Positions 1 through 5,248 of a stretch of DNA of 6,008 nt are shown here, piece after piece. Source of the stretch: Candidatus Roizmanbacteria bacterium RIFCSPHIGHO2_01_FULL_39_8 (GTDB taxonomy: Bacteria; Patescibacteriota; Microgenomatia; UBA1406; GWC2-37-13); contig MFZI01000078.1 of the NCBI GenBank assembly GCA_001789355.1, positions 1 to 6,008 of the forward strand, in the 5' to 3' direction. How positions within the stretch are numbered: the stretch's first letter is position 1; each line of letters opens with the position of its first letter. A program made the position numbers and the translations under genes. The notes below the pieces were generated by a model. That model saw nothing but the letters and a program-made list of their open reading frames with translations. It made no database searches and was not told where the DNA came from.

Positions 1-2144
1 AAGAGTTCGGCCAATTTCAAAAGGAGTAAACTCTGATCGGATGTAAGCTGCAAAGCCTTTACATAATATTCCAGAGCTTTTGGTATGTCTTTTTTTTCCT
101 CGTAAAGGACTCCCAAACTGATAGTAGTCTCCAGGTCTTTTGCGTCAGATTTCGCCGACTCTTCATACATCTGGATTTGTTTACCTGTTTCGCCTTTCAT
201 CTCGTAAACCTTTGCGAGATTTTTTAGAGCGGAGGCATTTTTGGGATCTTTAGAAAGAATTGCTCGAATTAACTTCTCTCCTTGCTCTATCTTACCTAGA
301 CGAATATAGGTAACCGCGACGTTTTCAAGCGCTATGATTTGATTCCTTCCTAACTCTTGAGCTTTTTTATATTCTTCAAGAGCTTCTTGTGTCTTACCAT
401 CTGCTTGGAGTTTGTCACCAAACCGAAGGTGGTAATAAGACAGGATATACTCACTCTCACTATCAAGCCAAGATATCTTGGTCCTCGATAAAATGTTACC
501 GTACTCTTTTGCAAAATCTATATTTTTCGCTGGGATTCGTTTGTTTTTATAGACAATACCTTCCTGTAAAGTTTCACTATCGTAGTTTTCGAAATCCTTA
601 TCAGCTGCAAAATAAAGAGGTCTCTTCGGATTCTCTTCAATAATTTTCTTTTCCACTATTTGCCTGTGTTTATTCAGATCTTCGTAGGAGCGTATTGGTA
701 TGGTTTTTTGAGCATAGATACGATTGAAGAGATTATTCGACCTGTCATAGAGGGTAACATCCGGTCTTTTTTTCTCAACAGTTGTCAAATATAAGAGGGG
801 GAAGATCCAGATGTTTTTGTCAGCCACAATGATTGCATTCCTATCGACGGTATTCAATATATTCATGCCGTGTTCATACGCGAGACGGTTATTACTCCAA
901 TTACTTACTTTCACATTCGTATTTAAATAAGAGAAAAGAAGTAAAACACTTATTCCAATCACAATGAGTGATAAACGCGCTAACTTTGGTGTTACTTTTT
1001 CAACAAGCCAAAGTGAAGCGATACAAAACCATATATAAAGAATGAAAAATGAGTAGAGATAATGGGCAAAAAAAGTATTTGAATCAGGAGTAGATGCATT
1101 CGTTAAAAAAGCGAACCCCCACCCACTCAATAAAAAACATAGAATAGTCAAAAGCCACCAAGAGCGAAGTTTTTTTTTACGCCACGCTTCATACGTAAAA
1201 AGGAATAATCCCGTGAAGCTTATCAGCAAAAACCAAGGTGGAAATTCTTTGCCCACTGAAAGAAAAAAAGCTACTAGACTCGAAAAGGGTCTTGAAATCA
1301 GATCTCCTGCCGATGTGAATGATGAGATAGGAAGATATACTCCAAGCTTGGCCTCACTCCCACTAAGACCTATACCAAATTGTTTTCGTTGAATATATTG
1401 TATGAAACTCTGAATAGTATCCGGACGACCCCAATTAATAGCTGGATTTGCTCTTGCCCTGATGGGTAAATATAAATAAAAAGAAAGCCCCAAAAGGAAA
1501 AAAAGAGTTACGAAAAAGACCACTTTGTATCGTTTAATGATACCGACGTCATTGAGAAAAACCCAGATAATGAGAGTCGGGAGAAGAATCAGAACCAGGT
1601 AATGAGTCGCAAGACTTAATCCGAATAAAAAAGCCGAAAGGTAAAGAAACTTAGGTTTTTTTGACCTCACCCAACTAAAAAGGGTCAGTAAAAGCATGCA
1701 AAATAGAAGATTGTTTAGGCTCCAAACTTCCGCAATGACAGATACCGTCCAGGTGGTCTTCGAAAAAGAAAAGAGAAGTGTCGATATGAGCAATAATGAA
1801 TAGACGTATACCTTACGGGCTTTTATATTGAATAAATTTGTGACATATAAAAGAACGAGGAAAAAGAGAGAGGCAGATATCGACGAAAAAAAAGCGCTGG
1901 AAAAATTCACCCTCCATGCTACAGAGTTTACTGGGATGAGTGTGAAAAGTTTTGCAAGAATGGTCCAAAAAGGTGAGCCGGGAGGATGGGATATCCCAAG
2001 ATGATACGCCGCTGTCACGAGTTCACCAGAATCACCGAAGGTAATAGTCGGAGCAAGAGTAATGGTATAGATCGCTAAGGGAATGAAAAAAGAAGCAAGC
2101 CAAAAAAATACGACAACCTTATTTCTTATCAGATAAGATACCAT
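1..2144 (-). CDS. DUF2723 (TMEM260-like) GT-C membrane glycosyltransferase with C-terminal TPR repeats, 3' end cut by window
   Basis: This reading frame stays open for 714 codons from ATG 2144 to the left edge, so the C-terminus is missing. After a first membrane helix (about residues 10-30) comes the DUF2723 hallmark GDSGEL (37-42) followed by HPPGSP (53-58). A second family motif, NWGRPD, lies at 237-242. Around ten hydrophobic helices extend to about residue 425. A soluble part with FPLLYL and RPDV (460-463) follows, and from about residue 565 at least four TPR-like helix pairs (for example GKTQEALEEYKKA, KGETGKQIQMYEE). The family is known as polytopic GT-C-type transferases; human TMEM260 is a protein O-mannosyltransferase, and acidic residues in the first external loop (here D38, E41) are the likely catalytic site. 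The bacterial substrate is not known. The start is fixed by an in-frame TAA two codons upstream. It follows the BNR gene by 62 bases on the same strand, which suggests joint work on surface glycans. The family call is firm; the substrate is open. Confidence 0.88.
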   Translation of the reverse strand, partial: MVSYLIRNKVVVFFWLASFFIPLAIYTITLAPTITFGDSGELVTAAYHLGISHPPGSPFWTILAKLFTLIPVNSVAWRVNFSSAFFSSISASLFFLVLLYVTNLFNIKARKVYVYSLLLISTLLFSFSKTTWTVSVIAEVWSLNNLLFCMLLLTLFSWVRSKKPKFLYLSAFLFGLSLATHYLVLILLPTLIIWVFLNDVGIIKRYKVVFFVTLFFLLGLSFYLYLPIRARANPAINWGRPDTIQSFIQYIQRKQFGIGLSGSEAKLGVYLPISSFTSAGDLISRPFSSLVAFFLSVGKEFPPWFLLISFTGLFLFTYEAWRKKKLRSWWLLTILCFLLSGWGFAFLTNASTPDSNTFFAHYLYSFFILYIWFCIASLWLVEKVTPKLARLSLIVIGISVLLLFSYLNTNVKVSNWSNNRLAYEHGMNILNTVDRNAIIVADKNIWIFPLLYLTTVEKKRPDVTLYDRSNNLFNRIYAQKTIPIRSYEDLNKHRQIVEKKIIEENPKRPLYFAADKDFENYDSETLQEGIVYKNKRIPAKNIDFAKEYGNILSRTKISWLDSESEYILSYYHLRFGDKLQADGKTQEALEEYKKAQELGRNQIIALENVAVTYIRLGKIEQGEKLIRAILSKDPKNASALKNLAKVYEMKGETGKQIQMYEESAKSDAKDLETTISLGVLYEEKKDIPKALEYYVKALQLTSDQSLLLLKLAEL

Positions 2145-2156
2145 TGATTACTCATC

Positions 2157-2162
2157 ATTATA
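2157..2162 (-). promoter_or_regulatory. Possible -10 box (TATAAT) for the DUF2723 gene
   Basis: A consensus TATAAT on the minus strand ends 12 bases before ATG 2144, in the 62-base gap after the BNR gene. Transcription would start around 2150, giving a leader of only about six bases. An A-tract (AAAAAAAA, about 2173-2180) lies upstream, but there is no recognisable -35 at 17 bases. In such AT-rich sequence a chance match is quite possible. Confidence 0.35.
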
Positions 2163-2206
2163 TTATCTTTATGTTTTTTTTCCATGTAGATTCTCGTCAA
2201 TATATT

Positions 2207-3580
2207 CTATATTTTCTTAAACATAGCAAAAAGTTTATAGAGTTTAAGCGGGGCTAATATTTTGCAGCTGGTCGGAATGGAATCTTTGGTCAACTCAGAT
2301 TGAATATTTACTTTATTAAAACCCGACCATTGCGAATCAACTCTTCCCTCATAGATACCACTCGACCATACAACGCTTAGCTCGTCAGAATAATTCTCAA
2401 CTATCTGGGGTCGAAAATTGTCGACTTGGGAATTCTCTGTAAGCGATTGTGATTTTTTCCAAGTTGTACCCTGATCAAAAGAGGTCCAATTTTCCAATTC
2501 AAACCGGTCATGTTTTTTACTTAGGAAAATATTGTATATATTATCCGGATCGATCACAATCCCGCCTGAAAAAAACTCCCCGGTATCATAAAGAACCGAG
2601 GATGTAGTGATGAAACTATTCACCCAGGATGATCCATTCCACCAAGCGAACCGGTACTCATGATAGGGATCATCCTTGTAAGCGAAAACTATGTAAGGAT
2701 TATTTTGATTGTCCGCTACTATATCCCATGCATAATCCGGGTCATCTCCCGAGTCAAAGACAATGTCTGCTTTATTTTCTTTCACTGGTAAATTCAACTT
2801 TGTACCGTCTTTTTTTTGCCAAGTCTCACCCCCATCCGGGCTCACCATGTAGTAAACATTTTTCTTAGGAGTTTCTCCGGTTGACTTATTCCACGCAACG
2901 TGAATTTGGTTATTTTTTGCATAGATAAATGCATATACCCCGTCTGATCCAAAATCAATCAGTTTTTTAGCTTTACCCCAGGTCTGACCGTCATCTTTCG
3001 AAACTTTGTAAAATTCATCCGAATTATAAAATACTCCTCTTCGATAAAAGAGAAAGATTGTCCCGTCAGCGAGTCTTTTGGCCTGGGGGTAGTTATAAGG
3101 AATATGCGTACTTTTATCACTTATCGTTTGCCTTTTTGTCCAAGAAGATATGTCTTCAGGAGCAGCACTTCTTTTCATGAAAAAAGAGTTATTGACATCG
3201 TGGACAACATAGAAGATAAGGATTTGGCCGGTGGGGAGTATTAACAATGAAGGAGCGTTGTGATCGTCTTGAGATTCTATCCCATACTCTGGATACAAAT
3301 CATCTATTGTAGAAATATCAGAAAATCGTTTAATTTTATGATCATAAAATCTCATCTGGATTTTGCCCGAGTGCGCAATCCAAGAAATATAGGTACGGTC
3401 ATATTTTCCGACGAATCTGACTGCGGCTGGCTTCTGAATCCACTCAAAAATTGAAGAAGTAGCAATCGGATTAATATATTCCCTTAGACAAGAATATCGA
3501 ATGTAAAGGGAAAATAAACCGAGCGAAAGACCAAGAACTAAAATTAAGAATCTTTTTCTTCCATAAAATTTTTTTAGCAT
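2207..3580 (-). CDS. Membrane-anchored BNR/Asp-box beta-propeller protein (BNR_4-like)
   Basis: The 457-residue protein starts with a basic stretch and one hydrophobic segment (about residues 10-27, LILVLGLSLGLFSLYI) that looks like an uncleaved signal anchor, so the rest should be outside the membrane. Three textbook Asp-boxes (SxDxGxTW) are visible: SKDDGQTW (194-201), SPDGGETW (247-254) and SFDQGTTW (367-374). Their spacing fits blades of a beta-propeller. An early DDHNAPSLLILPTGQ (about 105-119) and a YNYPQAKRLADG stretch before the first Asp-box resemble the BNR_4 (PF15892) family as I recall it, which includes carbohydrate-active members. The sialidase FRIP motif is not seen, so calling it a sialidase would be unsafe; glycan binding or cleavage is inference. 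The start was taken at ATG 3580 rather than TTG 3595, because the TTG lies upstream of the -10 box that seems to drive the gene. It sits between a VTT membrane protein and the DUF2723 transferase on the same strand. Confidence 0.85.
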   Translation of the reverse strand: MLKKFYGRKRFLILVLGLSLGLFSLYIRYSCLREYINPIATSSIFEWIQKPAAVRFVGKYDRTYISWIAHSGKIQMRFYDHKIKRFSDISTIDDLYPEYGIESQDDHNAPSLLILPTGQILIFYVVHDVNNSFFMKRSAAPEDISSWTKRQTISDKSTHIPYNYPQAKRLADGTIFLFYRRGVFYNSDEFYKVSKDDGQTWGKAKKLIDFGSDGVYAFIYAKNNQIHVAWNKSTGETPKKNVYYMVSPDGGETWQKKDGTKLNLPVKENKADIVFDSGDDPDYAWDIVADNQNNPYIVFAYKDDPYHEYRFAWWNGSSWVNSFITTSSVLYDTGEFFSGGIVIDPDNIYNIFLSKKHDRFELENWTSFDQGTTWKKSQSLTENSQVDNFRPQIVENYSDELSVVWSSGIYEGRVDSQWSGFNKVNIQSELTKDSIPTSCKILAPLKLYKLFAMFKKI

Positions 3581-3585
3581 ATCAG

Positions 3586-3594
3586 AGTATACCA
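3586..3594 (-). promoter_or_regulatory. Extended -10 promoter (TGGTATACT) of the BNR gene
   Basis: The minus strand carries TG-G-TATACT ending five bases before ATG 3580, a spacing that would put the transcription start at or right next to the ATG, i.e. a leaderless or nearly leaderless mRNA. The same nine bases occur before the VTT gene. No TTGACA is seen at the -35 position, where a palindrome lies instead; an extended -10 can do without a good -35. Confidence 0.5.
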
Positions 3595-3600
3595 AGCGAC

Positions 3601-3623
3601 AAGTACACCTCAGAGGTGTACTT
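3601..3623. repeat. Perfect 11+1+11 inverted repeat, probable operator
   Basis: The half-site AAGTACACCTC (3601-3611) is followed by one central base and by its exact reverse complement GAGGTGTACTT (3613-3623). It overlaps the last two bases of the VTT stop codon and covers the place where the -35 element of the BNR promoter should be (about 3608-3614). The one-base centre and the lack of a following T-run on either strand argue against an intrinsic terminator, and the symmetry fits a binding site for a dimeric regulator. No regulator gene is visible in the window. Confidence 0.6.
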
Positions 3624-4134
3624 AAAATATTTTAATAACTTGAAGGGTCCCTATACCAAGGAGAATTAAGCGGACAAATTTACCTAGAAAAGTTGGTACT
3701 ACAAACATACGGTATGGGATGCCGAGATATCCAGCAACAAATCCTATTAAATCATAAGGAAATGGAATAAGAGACCAGAAAAATAGAGCATATGCTCCAT
3801 ATTTTTGAATACTTTTTTCGATTCGCTTAACTTTTTTCCCTTTAGGAATAACAGCTGTTCCGCTTGTTCCGATAAACCAGGCTATACTATCATTCAACGT
3901 TATTCCGCAGGCTGAAATTAGCGCAAGGGGAAGAAGTTGAAAATGTTTAACAAGCGGAATAATAAGAAAAGTACCCGCTCCCAATATGTTAAAGACAAAA
4001 ATTCCCAAATAGCCAAATCGTAAAAATGGTTCTGGTTTTACCGCAAAAAAAGCCGCGATGATTAAGAAAGCTATCCCGAGGAAGAATGAGAGTTTTTTAA
4101 AATATTTTGATTGAAAGAAAAAGGCTAGTTTCAC
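3622..4134 (-). CDS. VTT/DedA-like (SNARE-associated family) integral membrane protein
   Basis: This 170-residue protein is strongly hydrophobic, with about five helical segments (roughly 14-31, 38-62, 65-88, 110-135 and 143-166). The middle holds the VTT-like pattern: an amphipathic basic stretch GKKVKRIEKSIQKYG, then FFWSLIPFPYDLIGFVAGYLGIPYR split across the proline-rich re-entrant region, then the closing FLGKFVRLILLGIG helix. Members of this family (DedA, YqaA, TMEM41/VMP1) are linked to lipid or undecaprenyl-phosphate flipping across membranes; a lipid-carrier role next to envelope glycan genes would be sensible but is inferred. It is shorter than classical DedA proteins (about 200 residues). 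The start is GTG 4134; an in-frame TGA three codons upstream rules out a longer form, and the next upstream gene ends 21 bases away. A TATACT box lies eight bases before the GTG. Confidence 0.8.
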   Translation of the reverse strand: MKLAFFFQSKYFKKLSFFLGIAFLIIAAFFAVKPEPFLRFGYLGIFVFNILGAGTFLIIPLVKHFQLLPLALISACGITLNDSIAWFIGTSGTAVIPKGKKVKRIEKSIQKYGAYALFFWSLIPFPYDLIGFVAGYLGIPYRMFVVPTFLGKFVRLILLGIGTLQVIKIF

Positions 4135-4142
4135 TTTGCATC

Positions 4143-4151
4143 AGTATACCA
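4143..4151 (-). promoter_or_regulatory. Extended -10 promoter (TGGTATACT) of the VTT gene
   Basis: TG-G-TATACT lies in the 21-base gap between the zinc-ribbon stop and GTG 4134, leaving eight bases (GATGCAAA) to the start codon. This predicts a start of transcription within one or two bases of the GTG, so the VTT gene could be read from a leaderless mRNA as well as from the upstream RRM promoter. No -35 match is seen. Confidence 0.5.
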
Positions 4152-4155
4152 TTAC

Positions 4156-4410
4156 TTATTTTACGAGAGATATGGACTTATGGACATGGGATCCTCTATT
4201 TCTTATCGAATCTCTTTTTCTTTTTTCCATCTGCAATCGCTTATTCCTTTGCTTACTAATATCTCGTTCTGAGGCTTCCTGACATTTTTTATCCGGACAA
4301 GCTGTTTCAGTATTCTCGATGGTCGAGTTCTCAGATTTTTCGACCCATACTCTCACGACTATCCTCTCTTTTCCGCAGCGAGGACAAATGTTTTTATAAG
4401 GCCTTTGCAT
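4156..4410 (-). CDS. Small basic zinc-ribbon protein
   Basis: The 84-residue protein has a CPRC knuckle (C9, C12) and a second cysteine pair CPDKKC (C38, C43), giving CX2C-X25-CX4C, which can hold one zinc ion in a ribbon. Residues about 47-71 (SERDISKQRNKRLQMEKRK and on) are a highly charged, lysine/arginine-rich probable helix, and a GSHVHKS tail follows. This is the look of a small nucleic-acid- or ribosome-associated protein, but I do not recognise a named family. It starts seven bases after the stop of the RRM gene with no Shine-Dalgarno site, so the two are almost certainly co-transcribed and perhaps translationally coupled. The shared operon with an RNA-binding protein supports an RNA-related job; this is inference. 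Confidence 0.75.
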   Translation of the reverse strand: MQRPYKNICPRCGKERIVVRVWVEKSENSTIENTETACPDKKCQEASERDISKQRNKRLQMEKRKRDSIRNRGSHVHKSISLVK

Positions 4411-4417
4411 AGATGCT

Positions 4418-4702
4418 TTAATAACGTCGGTAATAATATTGACGTTTTTCCTGATCGAGCCGGTGTGCCTCCATGACGATAATACGGCTACCCTCTAACA
4501 TCGAATTATGTAGTGTATGAATCGCTTTTTCCATTTCCCGATCACTCCCCATAAGTACATATCCATGTCCTGCGTGTGTCTGTGGGTTATTGGTCTTAGA
4601 GAGACTCGCTGATACCACTCTTCCTGCTTTAGAGAAGTGATCAAAGAGCATCTGGTCTGTGGTTTTCGGAGAAAGTTTTCCTACGTATAGTTTTTTAACC
4701 AT
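4418..4702 (-). CDS. Single-domain RRM RNA-binding protein
   Basis: The 94-residue protein is one RNA recognition motif with the beta-alpha-beta-beta-alpha-beta order. RNP2 is LYVGKL (5-10), with the RNA-stacking aromatic Y6 kept. The first helix is TTDQMLFDHFSKAG (14-27), and RNP1 is AGHGYVLM (44-51). The second helix is EMEKAIHTLHNSML, and the end is a polar, tyrosine/arginine-rich tail (DQEKRQYYYRRY). RNP1 departs from the usual K/R-G-F/Y-G/A-F/Y-V-x-F/Y: the first position is Ala, the third is His and the last is Met, while Y48 is retained. Bacterial single-RRM proteins such as the cyanobacterial Rbp family bind single-stranded RNA and some are cold-induced. Here the gene opens a minus-strand group, has a leader of about 100 bases, and is followed after seven bases by a zinc-ribbon gene. 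ATG 4702 fits the domain start exactly. Confidence 0.9.
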   Translation of the reverse strand: MVKKLYVGKLSPKTTDQMLFDHFSKAGRVVSASLSKTNNPQTHAGHGYVLMGSDREMEKAIHTLHNSMLEGSRIIVMEAHRLDQEKRQYYYRRY

Positions 4703-4806
4703 TGTTGATAAATGAATGAATAATTGTTTTAGTAAGAAGTTGTTTAGATAAGTAAGAATGAGTCCTATTTTATCTTGAATACCCTTAAAACAATTTCAAA
4801 CTTTAT
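4703..4806 (-). promoter_or_regulatory. Long AT-rich 5' leader of the RRM gene with direct and inverted repeats
   Basis: If transcription starts about seven bases after the TATAAT box, the RRM mRNA has a leader of about 100 bases, unlike the other genes here. On the sense (minus) strand the word TTCTTACT occurs twice, 20 bases apart (4751-4758 and 4731-4738). AATTGTTTT (4787-4795) can pair with AAAACAATT (4722-4730), and ATTCATTCATTT lies just before the start. No Shine-Dalgarno site is present. Binding of the RRM protein to its own leader is a guess based on position and repeats. Confidence 0.4.
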
Positions 4807-4812
4807 ACATTA

Positions 4813-4821
4813 ATTATACCA
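4813..4821 (-). promoter_or_regulatory. Extended -10 promoter (TGGTATAAT) of the RRM gene
   Basis: A perfect TATAAT preceded by TGG lies on the minus strand in the divergent region, 110 bases before ATG 4702. It is the best promoter match in the window and resembles the TGGTATACT boxes of the VTT and BNR genes. The -35 position (about 4836-4841, GATCAT) does not match TTGACA. Confidence 0.55.
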
Positions 4822-4834
4822 CATAAAATGACCG

Positions 4835-4844
4835 AATGATCATT
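4835..4844. repeat. 10-base palindrome in the divergent promoter region
   Basis: AATGATCATT is its own reverse complement. It sits over the -35 position of the RRM promoter and about 28 bases upstream of the plus-strand -10 box, so a protein bound there could affect both. At ten bases in AT-rich DNA it may be chance. Confidence 0.3.
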
Positions 4845-4871
4845 ACTCCAACACTTATTAGATATAAAGAG

Positions 4872-4877
4872 TATACT
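4872..4877 (+). promoter_or_regulatory. -10 box (TATACT) of the plus-strand zinc-ribbon gene
   Basis: TATACT ends seven bases before GTG 4885, the spacing expected if transcription begins at the start codon. It faces away from the RRM promoter, so the 182-base region holds two divergent promoters about 55 bases apart. The flank is GAG rather than TGn, and there is no clear -35. Confidence 0.5.
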
Positions 4878-4884
4878 TGATAAA

Positions 4885-5067
4885 GTGAGGAGATTTTCAA
4901 AAAAAAACGCAGTCAAATATATTTGTCCCTTTTGTAAAAAAGAGATTGTTTCTTCCAAAAAAACCGAAATATTTTACCGAAGTAGTTGGATAAAAGGCTG
5001 CTATGAATGTTTTTCCTTGTCGATAAATGAATCAACGTTAGTTAGCTTTCAAGGTAAAAATTACTGA
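4885..5067 (+). CDS. 60-residue four-cysteine zinc-ribbon protein
   Basis: The only plus-strand gene I support. The peptide has CPFC (C14, C17) and CYEC (C39, C42), a regular CX2C-X21-CX2C zinc-ribbon pattern, a basic N-terminus (MRRFSKKN) and an IFYRSSWIKG strand before the second knuckle. The clean cysteine spacing and the -10 box placed right before the GTG make it more likely real than a chance frame. It has no Shine-Dalgarno site: the seven bases before GTG read TGATAAA. It ends with TGA, four bases from the end of the convergent small basic gene, so the two transcripts should overlap. I do not recognise a named family; RNA, DNA or protein binding is all that can be suggested. Confidence 0.65.
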   Translation: MRRFSKKNAVKYICPFCKKEIVSSKKTEIFYRSSWIKGCYECFSLSINESTLVSFQGKNY

Positions 5068-5071
5068 GGAG

Positions 5072-5170
5072 TTATTTTCTTCCTTTTCTTCGTCTAATCA
5101 ACTTCCTCACAACTCCGTGCATCTTTTTTTTCAATAAAGATCTCTTTTTCTTTCTATCGCTTCTTTTCAT
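5072..5170 (-). CDS. Tiny, extremely basic peptide (32 residues)
   Basis: ATG 5170 opens a 32-residue frame ending in TAA. It begins MKRSDRKKKRSLL and ends RKLIRRRKGRK; more than half of its residues are Lys or Arg, with a single Asp and no Glu. Such composition is typical of tiny ribosomal or nucleic-acid-binding proteins (the bL34 and bTHX/COX24 style), but the sequence is too short and simple to assign. It lies between the HIT gene (78 bases upstream) and the convergent zinc-ribbon gene (four bases). A TTGACA with a weak -10 lies upstream, and seven C residues directly precede the ATG. Because AT-rich DNA rich in AAA/AGA can produce basic frames by chance, confidence is moderate. Confidence 0.5.
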   Translation of the reverse strand: MKRSDRKKKRSLLKKKMHGVVRKLIRRRKGRK

Positions 5171-5195
5171 GGGGGGGAATAATGGGTAATGCCTA

Positions 5196-5224
5196 ACACT
5201 AACAGGTAACACACTTATTGTCAA
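5196..5224 (-). promoter_or_regulatory. Possible promoter for the basic peptide gene (TTGACA-17-TAGTGT)
   Basis: A perfect TTGACA (5219-5224, minus strand) is followed after exactly 17 bases by TAGTGT (5196-5201), itself preceded by TGT, a partial extended -10. Transcription would start near 5189, leaving about 19 leader bases before ATG 5170, the last seven being C. The -10 matches consensus at only three of six positions, so this is tentative. Confidence 0.35.
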
Positions 5225-5248
5225 ACAGGATACTATATACGTAAAAAC

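Noticed and set aside
2129..2158. Mini-ORF from ATG 2158 (MMSNQWYLI) overlapping the DUF2723 start, as a leader peptide
   Set aside because: It begins one base after the TATAAT box, so it would not be in the mRNA, and nine codons carry no other support.
2629..2868. Plus-strand open frames inside the BNR, HIT and DUF2723 genes
   Set aside because: They lie opposite strongly conserved coding sequence and show no recognisable domain or composition of real proteins.
2207..3580. Calling the BNR protein a sialidase
   Set aside because: Asp-boxes occur in many propellers. The FRIP arginine motif and a clear catalytic arginine triad were not seen.
3581..3595. TTG 3595 as the BNR gene start
   Set aside because: The TTG belongs to the TTGGTATACT promoter word itself and would lie upstream of the predicted transcription start; ATG 3580 also puts the basic residues right before the membrane anchor.
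3601..3623. Palindrome as an intrinsic terminator of the VTT gene
   Set aside because: There is no T-run after the stem on either strand and the centre is a single base; its place over the next promoter fits an operator better.
5072..5170. Small basic gene as ribosomal protein bL34
   Set aside because: It shares MKR at the start and RRRxKGRK-like residues at the end, but lacks the QPS segment, is a dozen or so residues too short, and is not beside rnpA. The likeness may be composition only.
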